This document shows positions 52,578-60,596 of a stretch of DNA of 64,000 bases, piece by piece (the first letter of the stretch is position 1; each line of letters opens with the position of its first letter). Made by a program: the position numbers and the translations under genes. The DNA comes from Dyadobacter frigoris. Its GTDB lineage: Bacteria; Bacteroidota; Bacteroidia; Cytophagales; Spirosomataceae. The DNA lies in the NCBI RefSeq assembly GCF_005280585.1, contig NZ_SZVO01000007.1, positions 310,001 through 374,000 of the forward strand, written 5' to 3'. The notes below the pieces were generated by a model that did not search any database, was not told the origin of the DNA, and saw nothing but the letters and a program-made list of their open reading frames with translations.

Positions 52578-53588
52578 ATGAAAATCGCAGTAGTAGGCGC
52601 TACCGGTTTGGTAGGCGGCGAAATCCTCAAAGTGCTCGAAGAGCGTAATTTCCCGGTGACGGAATTATTGGCCGTTGCATCTGAAAGATCTGTTGGTAAG
52701 GAAGTTACATTCAAGGGTAAACAGATTAAGGTAATCGGATTTGAGGATGCCATTGCAGCCAAACCTGAAATCGCAATATTTTCTGCCGGTGGCGGCACTT
52801 CTCTTGAACTTGCACCAAGATTTGCTGCGGCTGGAATTACCGTTATTGACAACTCATCTGCATGGAGAATGGACCCTACGAAGAAACTCGTGGTACCAGA
52901 AATCAATGCAATTACGTTAACGAAAGAAGATAAAATTATAGCGAATCCAAACTGCTCTACGATTCAGATGGTAGTGGTTTTGCATCCTTTACACCAAAAA
53001 TATAAAATCAAACGTGTTGTTGTTTCGACATACCAGTCTGTAACTGGTACCGGAAAAGCAGCTGTTGACCAGCTTTTTGCTGAGCGTGCAGGAGATCACA
53101 GCATTTCAAAAGTGTATCCGCATCCGATCGATTTAAACGTTTTGCCTCACATCGATGTGTTCCTTGACAATGGATATACCAAAGAGGAAATGAAGATGAC
53201 GAATGAGACGAAAAAAATTATGGGTGACGATAGTATTGCCGTAACAGCAACCACTGTTCGGATCCCAACAATTGGCGGTCATTCGGAAGCTGTTAATATT
53301 GAATTCGAAAATGAATTTGATCTTGATGAAGTTCGTCAGATTTTGAGTGAAGCAGAAGGTATTATTATCCAGGACGATCCTAAAAATTTCCTTTATCCAA
53401 TGCCATTAACAGCACATGGAAAGGACGAAACTTTTGTGGGACGTATCCGTCGTGATGAATCTCAGCCTAAAACTTTGAACCTGTGGATCGTTGCAGATAA
53501 CCTTCGTAAAGGTGCTGCTACCAATACGGTTCAAATCGCTGAATTCCTTGCAAAACATGATTTAGTTGGTGTTGCGCAGGAAGCGTAA
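52578..53588 (+). CDS. asd: Aspartate-semialdehyde dehydrogenase
   Basis: Asd reduces aspartyl phosphate to aspartate semialdehyde, the branch point to lysine, methionine and threonine, and so upstream of isoleucine. The 336-residue enzyme has the NADP loop VVGATGLVGGEILKVLEER (residues 5-23), SAGGGTSLELAP, and the catalytic Cys126 in IIANPNCSTIQMVVVLHPL, followed by HSEAVNIEFE with the general-base His. It lies after the 149-bp array and ends at a very strong terminator. Confidence 0.96.
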   Translation: MKIAVVGATGLVGGEILKVLEERNFPVTELLAVASERSVGKEVTFKGKQIKVIGFEDAIAAKPEIAIFSAGGGTSLELAPRFAAAGITVIDNSSAWRMDPTKKLVVPEINAITLTKEDKIIANPNCSTIQMVVVLHPLHQKYKIKRVVVSTYQSVTGTGKAAVDQLFAERAGDHSISKVYPHPIDLNVLPHIDVFLDNGYTKEEMKMTNETKKIMGDDSIAVTATTVRIPTIGGHSEAVNIEFENEFDLDEVRQILSEAEGIIIQDDPKNFLYPMPLTAHGKDETFVGRIRRDESQPKTLNLWIVADNLRKGAATNTVQIAEFLAKHDLVGVAQEA

Positions 53589-53605
53589 GGTTTTCCAAAT
53601 ACGTT

Positions 53606-53651
53606 AAAAACGAGAAAAGAGTGGCCGAATGGCCACTCTTTTCTCGTTTTT
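53606..53651 (+). terminator. Strong terminator after asd
   Basis: AAAAACGAGAAAAGAGTGGCC (arm start 53606) pairs with GGCCACTCTTTTCTCGTTTTT (arm end 53651) across a GAAT loop, an arm of 20 bp or more. It could also end transcription from the other side. Confidence 0.92.
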
Positions 53652-53693
53652 AGGAAAATGATATTAATAATTCAACTAGAATATTATATGCAC

Positions 53694-53856
53694 TGCTCCA
53701 TAGGAGCAACCTTTTTATAGCATTGGAATCTTGAATTAGTTAATTTTCACTCCGCAGGAGTGCCCTGGAAATTCAAGGAGGCTCCGATGGAGCAGGGAAA
53801 TGTGTTAGTTCCATGCATTTATAGAAACAGGAGACTCCAAAGGAGCCATTTCTAAT
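53694..53856. repeat. Palindromic repeat block before nuoD
   Basis: Four hairpins: TGCTCC-ATA-GGAGCA (53694-53708), CACTCC-GCA-GGAGTG (53748-53762), GGCTCC-GAT-GGAGC (53780-53793) and GACTCC-AAA-GGAGCC (53834-53848, one mismatch). The words ACCTTTTTATAG, CCCTGGAAAT and TTTATAGAAACAGGAG match those in the arrays at 30316 and 36525, while stems differ. Confidence 0.75.
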
Positions 53857-53881
53857 TAATGATTTAATGCAATGAATATAC

Positions 53882-55099
53882 TTATCGGTCAACCTCACCC
53901 ATTACTACATCAATAGAACCAATAATCGCCACCAAATCCGCCAACAATGCACCTTTCGATAATTCTCCAATCACAGAAAGATTGTTAAACGAACAAGCTC
54001 TCGCTTTGCATCGTACAGGGATATCTGAGCGACCGTCGGTACGGAAGAAAAATCCTAATTCTCCTTTTGGATTTTCAGCACGAACGTAAAAATCCATTGC
54101 TTTGGGACGTATTTTCTTGGGTACCAGTGCCTGTGGATCAAAAGATGGCGTTCTTTTGTGATCTCCCTGCAACTGTACCAAACTTTGTTCTATTATTTTT
54201 ACAGATTCCCAACACTCTGCAACGCGAACCCAGGTTCTATCCCAGCAATCACCAACAGCACCCATTTTTCCTTCACCAATCGGAACATCAAAATCAAGTT
54301 CGGGATAAACAGAATAGCCATCCACGCGACGTAAATCATAACGTAGTCCTGAAGCGCGAAGCATAGGACCCGTACAGCCATAGTTAATAGCTACCGGCAA
54401 AGGAAGTACACCCACATTTGCAGTACGCTGAATGAAAATCTTGTTATCAACAACCAGTTGCTGTAATTCAACCAGTTTTGGCTTCAAATAATTAATAAAT
54501 TCCGAACACCGTTCTTCGAAACCAACAGGCAAGTCATAAAACAAACCGCCAATCCAGATATAATTATAAAGCATTCTTGCCCCGCATGTCCATTCCAGCA
54601 AACGAAGAATCTGCTCACGATCACGCATCATCCATAAAAATGGCGTATAAGCGCCAATATCCATAGCATATGTACCAAGAGCAACAAAGTGAGAGGCCAA
54701 ACGATTTAATTCAGCAACTACAACACGTATATATTCAATTCGTTTCGGAATATCGTTTTCAATGCCAAGCATTCTTTCCACACCCATCACATAGGCATGT
54801 TCAGAATTCATCGCCGCTACATAATCCATCCGGTCAACGTAAGGAATGATCTGGTTGAAAGGGAGTGATTCTGCATGTTTTTCAAAACAGCGGTGCAGGT
54901 AACCTATATGAGGTACTACATCAACGACAACTTCTCCATCCGTAACTACCTCCAGTCGCAAAACACCATGTGTAGAAGGATGTTGCGGTCCCATGTTGAG
55001 CACCATTTCTTCCGTACGAAGCGTTTCGGAGTTGTATTTATTTGGAGCAGAAACTGAAAGATATTCAGGACGGTATTCGTATTGAATGGCTTGACTCAT
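53882..55099 (-). CDS. nuoD: NADH-quinone oxidoreductase subunit D (orphan)
   Basis: NuoD (49-kDa type) contributes to the quinone-binding cavity of respiratory complex I. The start is taken at ATG 55099, giving 405 residues. The family features are [37 protein letters not shown], and the C-terminal [26 protein letters not shown] with the conserved Arg/Cys pattern. The window holds no other nuo gene near it, unlike the usual nuoA-N operon; asd and a GH10-like gene are the neighbours. It may be a separated member of a split complex or a second copy. Confidence 0.93.
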   Translation of the reverse strand: MSQAIQYEYRPEYLSVSAPNKYNSETLRTEEMVLNMGPQHPSTHGVLRLEVVTDGEVVVDVVPHIGYLHRCFEKHAESLPFNQIIPYVDRMDYVAAMNSEHAYVMGVERMLGIENDIPKRIEYIRVVVAELNRLASHFVALGTYAMDIGAYTPFLWMMRDREQILRLLEWTCGARMLYNYIWIGGLFYDLPVGFEERCSEFINYLKPKLVELQQLVVDNKIFIQRTANVGVLPLPVAINYGCTGPMLRASGLRYDLRRVDGYSVYPELDFDVPIGEGKMGAVGDCWDRTWVRVAECWESVKIIEQSLVQLQGDHKRTPSFDPQALVPKKIRPKAMDFYVRAENPKGELGFFFRTDGRSDIPVRCKARACSFNNLSVIGELSKGALLADLVAIIGSIDVVMGEVDR

Positions 55100-55186
55100 G
55101 ATATATTCTATTTTCCTTATCAGAAATTCATTCAAATATAAGAACAAAAAGCGGTCGGAATTGATCCGGTTTCTAATACTATTTTC

Positions 55187-56788
55187 TCAGAATCTCTGTA
55201 ATTTCTGATCCGAAACTTGAACTTTCAACGGGCCAATAGGACGTCCCTCGTTATGCAAACGGTCAACAGCAGTAATATAGTACACGTATCTTTTTCCTGA
55301 CTGAACTGTTGTATCAACAAATTTTTCTCCCTCATACGCCATACCCAAAATCTTTCTCGGGTCATATGCTGAGGGCTTTTCATCCGGTAGAAAACGGTAG
55401 ATTACATAATAAGTAGCCGTTTCCCCGTCTGTTGCAGGATCCGGTTTTTCCCAGAATAATTCCAAACCGTTTGTCAGCAAAGTAGCTTTCAGACTTTTTG
55501 GTGTAAGCGGCGGAATCGCGTCTTTCCAACTCATCGTTGGTACCAATGCGGGATAACGGAACAAATCATTTCTTAAAGAATCAACAAAGCCCAGGTTATT
55601 ATTTTTGAGGGAGCGTGAGCTAAAAAAGATAGTTCCCTCAGCCTCATTTTCACGGGAGTAACGGACTTGCCCTGGTATTTCTGTCGGATTCTGCCACTGC
55701 GTATCCTTTTCTTTTCCTCCTACACGATAAGCGCCCAGCCCAACATAAAAATGACGGCCATAACAATTTTCGGCCCACCAGTCGACCAGATTTTTGTACG
55801 GAACTCTGCCAAATCTTGAAGAAAAATAAACCTGCGGCGCAATATAATCAACCCAACCTTCGCGAACCCATTTTCGACTGTCGGCAAAAAGATCATCATA
55901 AGAAGCAAGTGCGCCGTATGTTTTTGACCCTTCCGCATCGTTGCCTTTATTTCTCCATACACCACACGGACTAATACCAAATTTGATTCTGGGATTTACT
56001 GCCATTAAAGCGTCGTGTATTTGTTTGACAAGCAAATCCACATTATTTCTCCGCCAGTCATTTTTATTAGAAAACCCTTGTCCGTATTGTCTGAATGTTG
56101 CGTCATCATTAATAACCTGACCAGCGACGGCATAAGGATAAAAATAATCATCAAAATGAATACCGTCCACATCATAATTTTTGGCAACATTGACCGCTAT
56201 TTCCGTAATAAACTGACGAACAGCAGGAATTCCGAAATTGAATAATTTATACCCGTCATAACTCAGAATCCAGTCAGGATGCGTACGGCTCATATTCTCC
56301 GAAGAAACACTTGTGGACGATTTGTGAACGAGTCGATTCAAATTTAACCAGGCATGAAATTCCAGGCCGCGCCTGTGTGATTCCTTAATCATATATTCCA
56401 TCGGATCCCACATAGGGTCAGGCCGACGCCCTTGCTGCCCTGTTAACCACTCAGACCATGGCTCATTACTTTTTGCATAAAAGGCATCACCCGCAGCCCG
56501 GACCTGCACAAAAACGGCGTTCATTCCGGCCCTTTTATGAAAATCAAGAAGATTCGAAAACTCGTTCCGCTGTTCATCAGGCACAAGATTTTTACTGCTG
56601 GGCCAGTCGATGTTATCAACCGTCGCGATCCAAACTGCCCTGAATTCTCGTTTTGGAGGATAAATATCTTCAAATTCTGTGCTTTGGGCTTTACAGCCTT
56701 CCAGCAAAAAAATGGCCAGCAGCAAGGTAAACGCAATAATTGGAATTTTTTTCACTATATAACGAATGCAAAATGTTAATCCGATCAA
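55187..56788 (-). CDS. GH10-like family lipoprotein (GHL10/DUF187)
   Basis: A 533-residue lipoprotein: a signal segment with lipobox LLEGC (near residue 32) precedes a TIM-barrel domain of the GHL10 type. The barrel begins REFRAVWIATVDNIDWPSSKN and includes AVFVQVRAAGDAFYAKSNEPWSEW and GIHFDDYFYPYAV with candidate acid residues. The last 110 residues resemble a fibronectin-III-like domain (LKATLLTNGLELFWEKPD). It is likely surface or periplasmic and acts on a polysaccharide. The open frame has about 13 residues before the hydrophobic stretch, so a slightly later start is possible. Confidence 0.88.
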   Translation of the reverse strand: MIGLTFCIRYIVKKIPIIAFTLLLAIFLLEGCKAQSTEFEDIYPPKREFRAVWIATVDNIDWPSSKNLVPDEQRNEFSNLLDFHKRAGMNAVFVQVRAAGDAFYAKSNEPWSEWLTGQQGRRPDPMWDPMEYMIKESHRRGLEFHAWLNLNRLVHKSSTSVSSENMSRTHPDWILSYDGYKLFNFGIPAVRQFITEIAVNVAKNYDVDGIHFDDYFYPYAVAGQVINDDATFRQYGQGFSNKNDWRRNNVDLLVKQIHDALMAVNPRIKFGISPCGVWRNKGNDAEGSKTYGALASYDDLFADSRKWVREGWVDYIAPQVYFSSRFGRVPYKNLVDWWAENCYGRHFYVGLGAYRVGGKEKDTQWQNPTEIPGQVRYSRENEAEGTIFFSSRSLKNNNLGFVDSLRNDLFRYPALVPTMSWKDAIPPLTPKSLKATLLTNGLELFWEKPDPATDGETATYYVIYRFLPDEKPSAYDPRKILGMAYEGEKFVDTTVQSGKRYVYYITAVDRLHNEGRPIGPLKVQVSDQKLQRF

Positions 56789-56981
56789 AGTAACGTATTT
56801 TAGACCAAAGTTAGCCGAGAAGTTGTTTAATTTGTCTTATCAGCAAATAAACATCCCGGTATTATTGTTATTGTGAATAATTTTTCTGGATATTTATTGT
56901 GTAATTACAAGGATTTTTTGTGACGAACTCCCAAGAAATTACCAAAATATACCGCTATAACGTTTTAACCTATCTCCCATA

Positions 56982-58796
56982 TTGGAACCATTTGTAAAAA
57001 CAACTAAAAAAAACGTCCTTTTTGAAATAGCCTGGGAGGTTTGTAATCAGGTCGGTGGGATTTATACCGTTATCAGAACCAAGGTGCCGGCGATGGTCGA
57101 GAAGTGGGATGATAATTATTATTTGCTTGGGCCTTATTTTGAAAAGAAAGCATCGGCCGAGTTTGAAGAAATTACAGATCTTGATGATACCAATGTAGGT
57201 AAAACAGTGCGCAGACTGCGTGAAATGGGCTATACAGTTCATTACGGATTCTGGCTTGTAACCGGCAAACCACGCGTTGTACTTTTTGATCTGGAAAGTA
57301 TCAATCATGAGCTGGATACCATTAAGTACAATCTCTGGGAGAAAAACCGCATTTCAACCATTAATACCGAACCATTGGTTAACCAGACATTATGTTTTGG
57401 TGAAATGGTGCGTATTTATTTGAAAGAATATGCAGAAGAAAATGCGCGAAGAGAGGATATTTCTGCACAATTCCACGAGTGGATGGCGAGCAGCGGACTT
57501 CCTGATCTGAAAAGAGAAAACGTAAAAATTGCTACAACTTTTACTACGCACGCCACCATGCTGGGCCGTTATCTTGCACAGAATGTTGACGGGTTTTACA
57601 GTAAACTTCCATTTTTTGACTGGGAACAGGAAGCGAAAAATTACAACATTGTAACCCAGGCCTCTATTGAAAGATTTGCAGCATTAAGTGCGCACGTTTT
57701 AACAACGGTTAGTGACGTAACAGCGCGTGAATGTGAAGTTTTCCTGGGAAGAATGCCGGATCTGGTTACGCCGAATGGGCTAAATGTTGTTCGTTTTCAG
57801 GCAGTTCATGAATTCCAGAATCTGCATTTGAAATACAAAGAAAGGATTCACGAGTTTGTATTAGGGCATTTCTTTCCGAGTTATTCTTTTGACCTTGACA
57901 AAACGCTTTACTTCTTCACCTCAGGCCGTTACGAATTTAGTAATAAGGGCTACGACTTGACTCTTGAAGCATTGGCAAGGCTGAATTACAAAATGGTACA
58001 GGCTAATATGGACATGACGGTTGTGATGTTCATCGTGACCAAACAGCCTTATTATTCTGTAAATCCGGATGTATTGCAGTCGCGAGCTGTGTTGAATGAA
58101 TTGCAGGAAACTTGTACAGCGATTGAAAAAGAAGTTGGCGAGAAACTTTTCCTGGCTGCGGCTTCGGGCGTGGATCATAAGATGCCGGATCTAAATAATT
58201 TCGTAGATGAGTACTGGCGCCTTCGCTTACGCCGTACGATCCAGACCTGGAAAACGGACAAGTTGCCGGCATTTGTTACACATGATTTGAAACAGGAAGA
58301 CGGAATTACAGATTTTTGCAGAAAAGCAAATCTGATCAACAACGAACGTGACCGTGTAAAAATCGTTTATCACCCGGATTTTATTTCTTCAACAAATCCA
58401 TTATTCGGACTTGATTACGGACAATTTGTGCGCGGCTGTCACTTAGGCGTTTTCCCAAGTTATTACGAACCATGGGGCTATACTCCGCTTGAATGTGTTG
58501 TTCGTGGGGTTCCGACTGTAACGAGTGACTTATCAGGATTTGGTGATTATATCATGCAGATCATGCGCGATTACGAAAACCGCGGAATTTATGTGATCAA
58601 CCGTAAGTCCCAGACTTATGCTCAGGCAGCTGATCAAATGGCTGATATTCTTTTCAAATTTGTAAAGATGCAGCGCCGCGACCGTATTATGCAGCGTAAC
58701 CGCGTTGAAAATATTTCTGATGTTTTTGACTGGATGAATTTGAGATCGTATTATGACACGGCTCATGATTTGGCGACAAAGAGGAGGAAACCATAA
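56982..58796 (+). CDS. Glycogen synthase, GT3 (eukaryotic) type
   Basis: A 604-residue retaining glycosyltransferase. LFEIAWEVCNQVGGIYTVIRTKVPAMV is the sugar-nucleotide N-terminus, and the C-terminal domain has FPSYYEPWGYTPLECVVRGVP with the E-x7-E catalytic pattern and GFGDYIMQIMRDYENRGIYV. This matches family GT3 (yeast and animal synthase), which uses UDP-glucose, not the ADP-glucose enzyme GlgA (GT5). The start is TTG 56982 (MEPFVKTTKK). It lies alone between divergent GHL10 and the following terminator; other glycogen genes are not in view. Confidence 0.9.
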   Translation: MEPFVKTTKKNVLFEIAWEVCNQVGGIYTVIRTKVPAMVEKWDDNYYLLGPYFEKKASAEFEEITDLDDTNVGKTVRRLREMGYTVHYGFWLVTGKPRVVLFDLESINHELDTIKYNLWEKNRISTINTEPLVNQTLCFGEMVRIYLKEYAEENARREDISAQFHEWMASSGLPDLKRENVKIATTFTTHATMLGRYLAQNVDGFYSKLPFFDWEQEAKNYNIVTQASIERFAALSAHVLTTVSDVTARECEVFLGRMPDLVTPNGLNVVRFQAVHEFQNLHLKYKERIHEFVLGHFFPSYSFDLDKTLYFFTSGRYEFSNKGYDLTLEALARLNYKMVQANMDMTVVMFIVTKQPYYSVNPDVLQSRAVLNELQETCTAIEKEVGEKLFLAAASGVDHKMPDLNNFVDEYWRLRLRRTIQTWKTDKLPAFVTHDLKQEDGITDFCRKANLINNERDRVKIVYHPDFISSTNPLFGLDYGQFVRGCHLGVFPSYYEPWGYTPLECVVRGVPTVTSDLSGFGDYIMQIMRDYENRGIYVINRKSQTYAQAADQMADILFKFVKMQRRDRIMQRNRVENISDVFDWMNLRSYYDTAHDLATKRRKP

Positions 58797-58842
58797 TGAC
58801 GTTAAGTTTATAGCGACGACACAGATAACAATTTGTTTTAAG

Positions 58843-58907
58843 CCTGATTAAATTTATATTGTTGAAGATTTGTTTCTTTTCCAGTAGAATTTTAATCAGG
58901 TTTTTAT
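58843..58907 (+). terminator. Long-loop terminator after glycogen synthase
   Basis: CCTGATTAAA (58843-58852) pairs with TTTAATCAGG (58890-58900 region), followed by TTTTTATTTT. The loop of about 37 nt is large, so efficiency is uncertain. Confidence 0.6.
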
Positions 58908-58926
58908 TTTAATACCTACGCTCCGA

Positions 58927-59223
58927 ATGAATAATCTACAAAATTTACAACACAAGCTTTCAGGCTTTTGGAGCGATAAACCTGTCAAAAAGGCTTATTT
59001 ATTTGGCTCTGCGGCAAGAGAGGAATTGTTGCCGGAAAGCGATATAGACATTTTAGTAGAGCTTGACCAAAGTAAACTCATAGGAATGATCGAGTATATT
59101 AAAATAATTGAGGCTCTGGAAAGTTTGCTGGAAAGAAAAGTGGATCTCGTTACAACTGATGGATTATCTCCCCATATCCAACCGTCAATTGACCGCGAAA
59201 AATTGCTGATTTATGAAGAATAA
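58927..59223 (+). CDS. mntA: MntA-type antitoxin nucleotidyltransferase
   Basis: A 98-residue minimal nucleotidyltransferase: G27-S28, ten residues, then D39-I-D41 (GSAAREELLPESDIDIL), the GSX10DXD motif. MntA antitoxins transfer AMP to a tyrosine of their HepT partner and so disarm it. The stop overlaps the HepT start by 11 nt, so the pair is coupled. It stands 130 bp beyond the glycogen synthase gene, after its terminator. Confidence 0.92.
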   Translation: MNNLQNLQHKLSGFWSDKPVKKAYLFGSAAREELLPESDIDILVELDQSKLIGMIEYIKIIEALESLLERKVDLVTTDGLSPHIQPSIDREKLLIYEE

Positions 59224-59563
59224 CTTAGGCGACCCTGAGCGTTTGGCGCATATTCTTGAAGCCATTGAAAATATCGAGATGTTTCTTCAAAATATGGATT
59301 TCGCTGAGTTTGAAATCAGTAAATTGCATCTTTCAGCAACTGAACGTCAACTGGAAATAATTGGAGAAGCTACCGCTTCAATCTCTTCAGATACCAAATT
59401 AAAATTTCCCGAAATTGAATGGCAGCCTATTAAACGGTTTAGAAATATTATTGCGCATGAGTACTTTGGTGTAAGTACTCAGATTTTATGGGGTGTTGTT
59501 AGAAAAGAATTGCCGACGCTAAAACTTCAAATCCAAAATGCTATTGACCACTTGAATAGATAG
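59213..59563 (+). CDS. hepT: HepT-type HEPN toxin ribonuclease
   Basis: A 116-residue DUF86/HEPN protein. The active-site motif is R77-NIIA-H82-E-Y84, the RX4HXY form in which Arg and His cleave RNA and the tyrosine is AMPylated by MntA. The mostly helical sequence (RLAHILEAIENIEMFLQN, TERQLEIIGEATASIS) agrees with HEPN. It overlaps the antitoxin gene by 11 nt. The pair looks intact, unlike the orphan MNT gene at 9906. Confidence 0.92.
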   Translation: MKNNLGDPERLAHILEAIENIEMFLQNMDFAEFEISKLHLSATERQLEIIGEATASISSDTKLKFPEIEWQPIKRFRNIIAHEYFGVSTQILWGVVRKELPTLKLQIQNAIDHLNR

Positions 59564-59671
59564 CTTCTAAAACATAATTCTTATAATTCAATAACCTGCA
59601 CTTCCAGCCTTCTCTCTTGAATTTATAAAAAAATTCAAGACCTTCACCATAGAATATTATACCAACAAAGC

Positions 59672-60508
59672 ATGAATTACGTAGAAGTACAACTGGAACT
59701 TGAATCTGAATTTACAGAAATATTAATGGCTGAACTTGCCGAGGCAGGTTTTGAATCTTTTGTGGAAACCGACGAAGGTTTGCAGGCTTATATTATTGAA
59801 GAAGATTTCAATGAAACCGTTTTACAGGACCTAATTGCCAAATACAGTGAGATTACCGCAATTTCGAGTTCCTGGAAATCGTTAGAAAGGAAGAACTGGA
59901 ATGAGGAATGGGAAAGAAGTTATGAGCCAATTGAAGTAGGAAATGACATCCGTATTCGGGCAACTTTTCATGAGCCGGATCCGACTTTTACTTACGATTT
60001 GCTCATTCAGCCTAAAATGTCATTTGGAACCGGTCACCACGAAACGACCTGGCTTGTTATGAACGAGCAACTAAACTTGCCTCATGCGGGTCTTTCGATT
60101 ATGGACGTTGGCTGCGGAACAGGAATTTTGGCAATTTTAGCATCAAAACTGGGAGCCACAAGTTTATTAGGCTTCGATATTGACGAATGGGCGGTGGAAA
60201 ATACCGTTGAGAATTTTTCAATGAATGGCTTGGGCGAGGAGGCGGAAGTATTTAAAGGAACCATTAATGAAGTTCAGGCAGAAAAACAATTTGGCGGCAT
60301 TCTCGCCAATATCAATAGAAATATTTTACTGGAAGAAATTCCAAAATATGTAAAGCACCTATTGCCGGGCGGTTGGCTTGTCACCAGCGGATTCTATGAA
60401 ATGGATCAGTCTGATATCGAAAAATGTGCCGCAGAAACCGGATTAAAAAAATTAAGATCCAATACACGAAACCAATGGGCAACCGTTGTTTTTGAGAAAG
60501 AAAAATAG
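59672..60508 (+). CDS. prmA: Ribosomal protein L11 methyltransferase
   Basis: PrmA trimethylates L11 using S-adenosylmethionine. The 278-residue protein has an N-terminal substrate-recognition domain (about 1-110) and a Rossmann methyltransferase with MSFGTGHHETTWLV and IMDVGCGTGILAILASKLG (about 134-152), then GILANINRNILLEEIPKY. Length is near the family norm (about 290). It starts 109 nt after the HepT gene and has no visible link to the toxin-antitoxin pair. The large secreted protein follows 88 nt downstream, on the same strand. Confidence 0.94.
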   Translation: MNYVEVQLELESEFTEILMAELAEAGFESFVETDEGLQAYIIEEDFNETVLQDLIAKYSEITAISSSWKSLERKNWNEEWERSYEPIEVGNDIRIRATFHEPDPTFTYDLLIQPKMSFGTGHHETTWLVMNEQLNLPHAGLSIMDVGCGTGILAILASKLGATSLLGFDIDEWAVENTVENFSMNGLGEEAEVFKGTINEVQAEKQFGGILANINRNILLEEIPKYVKHLLPGGWLVTSGFYEMDQSDIEKCAAETGLKKLRSNTRNQWATVVFEKEK

Positions 60509-60596
60509 ATCCTGCGAATTAAGCTATTGAACTGATTAATTCGTTAGATTTCAATAGCTTAATATAAAACTATAAGGCCAACTTTTGACATACTAC

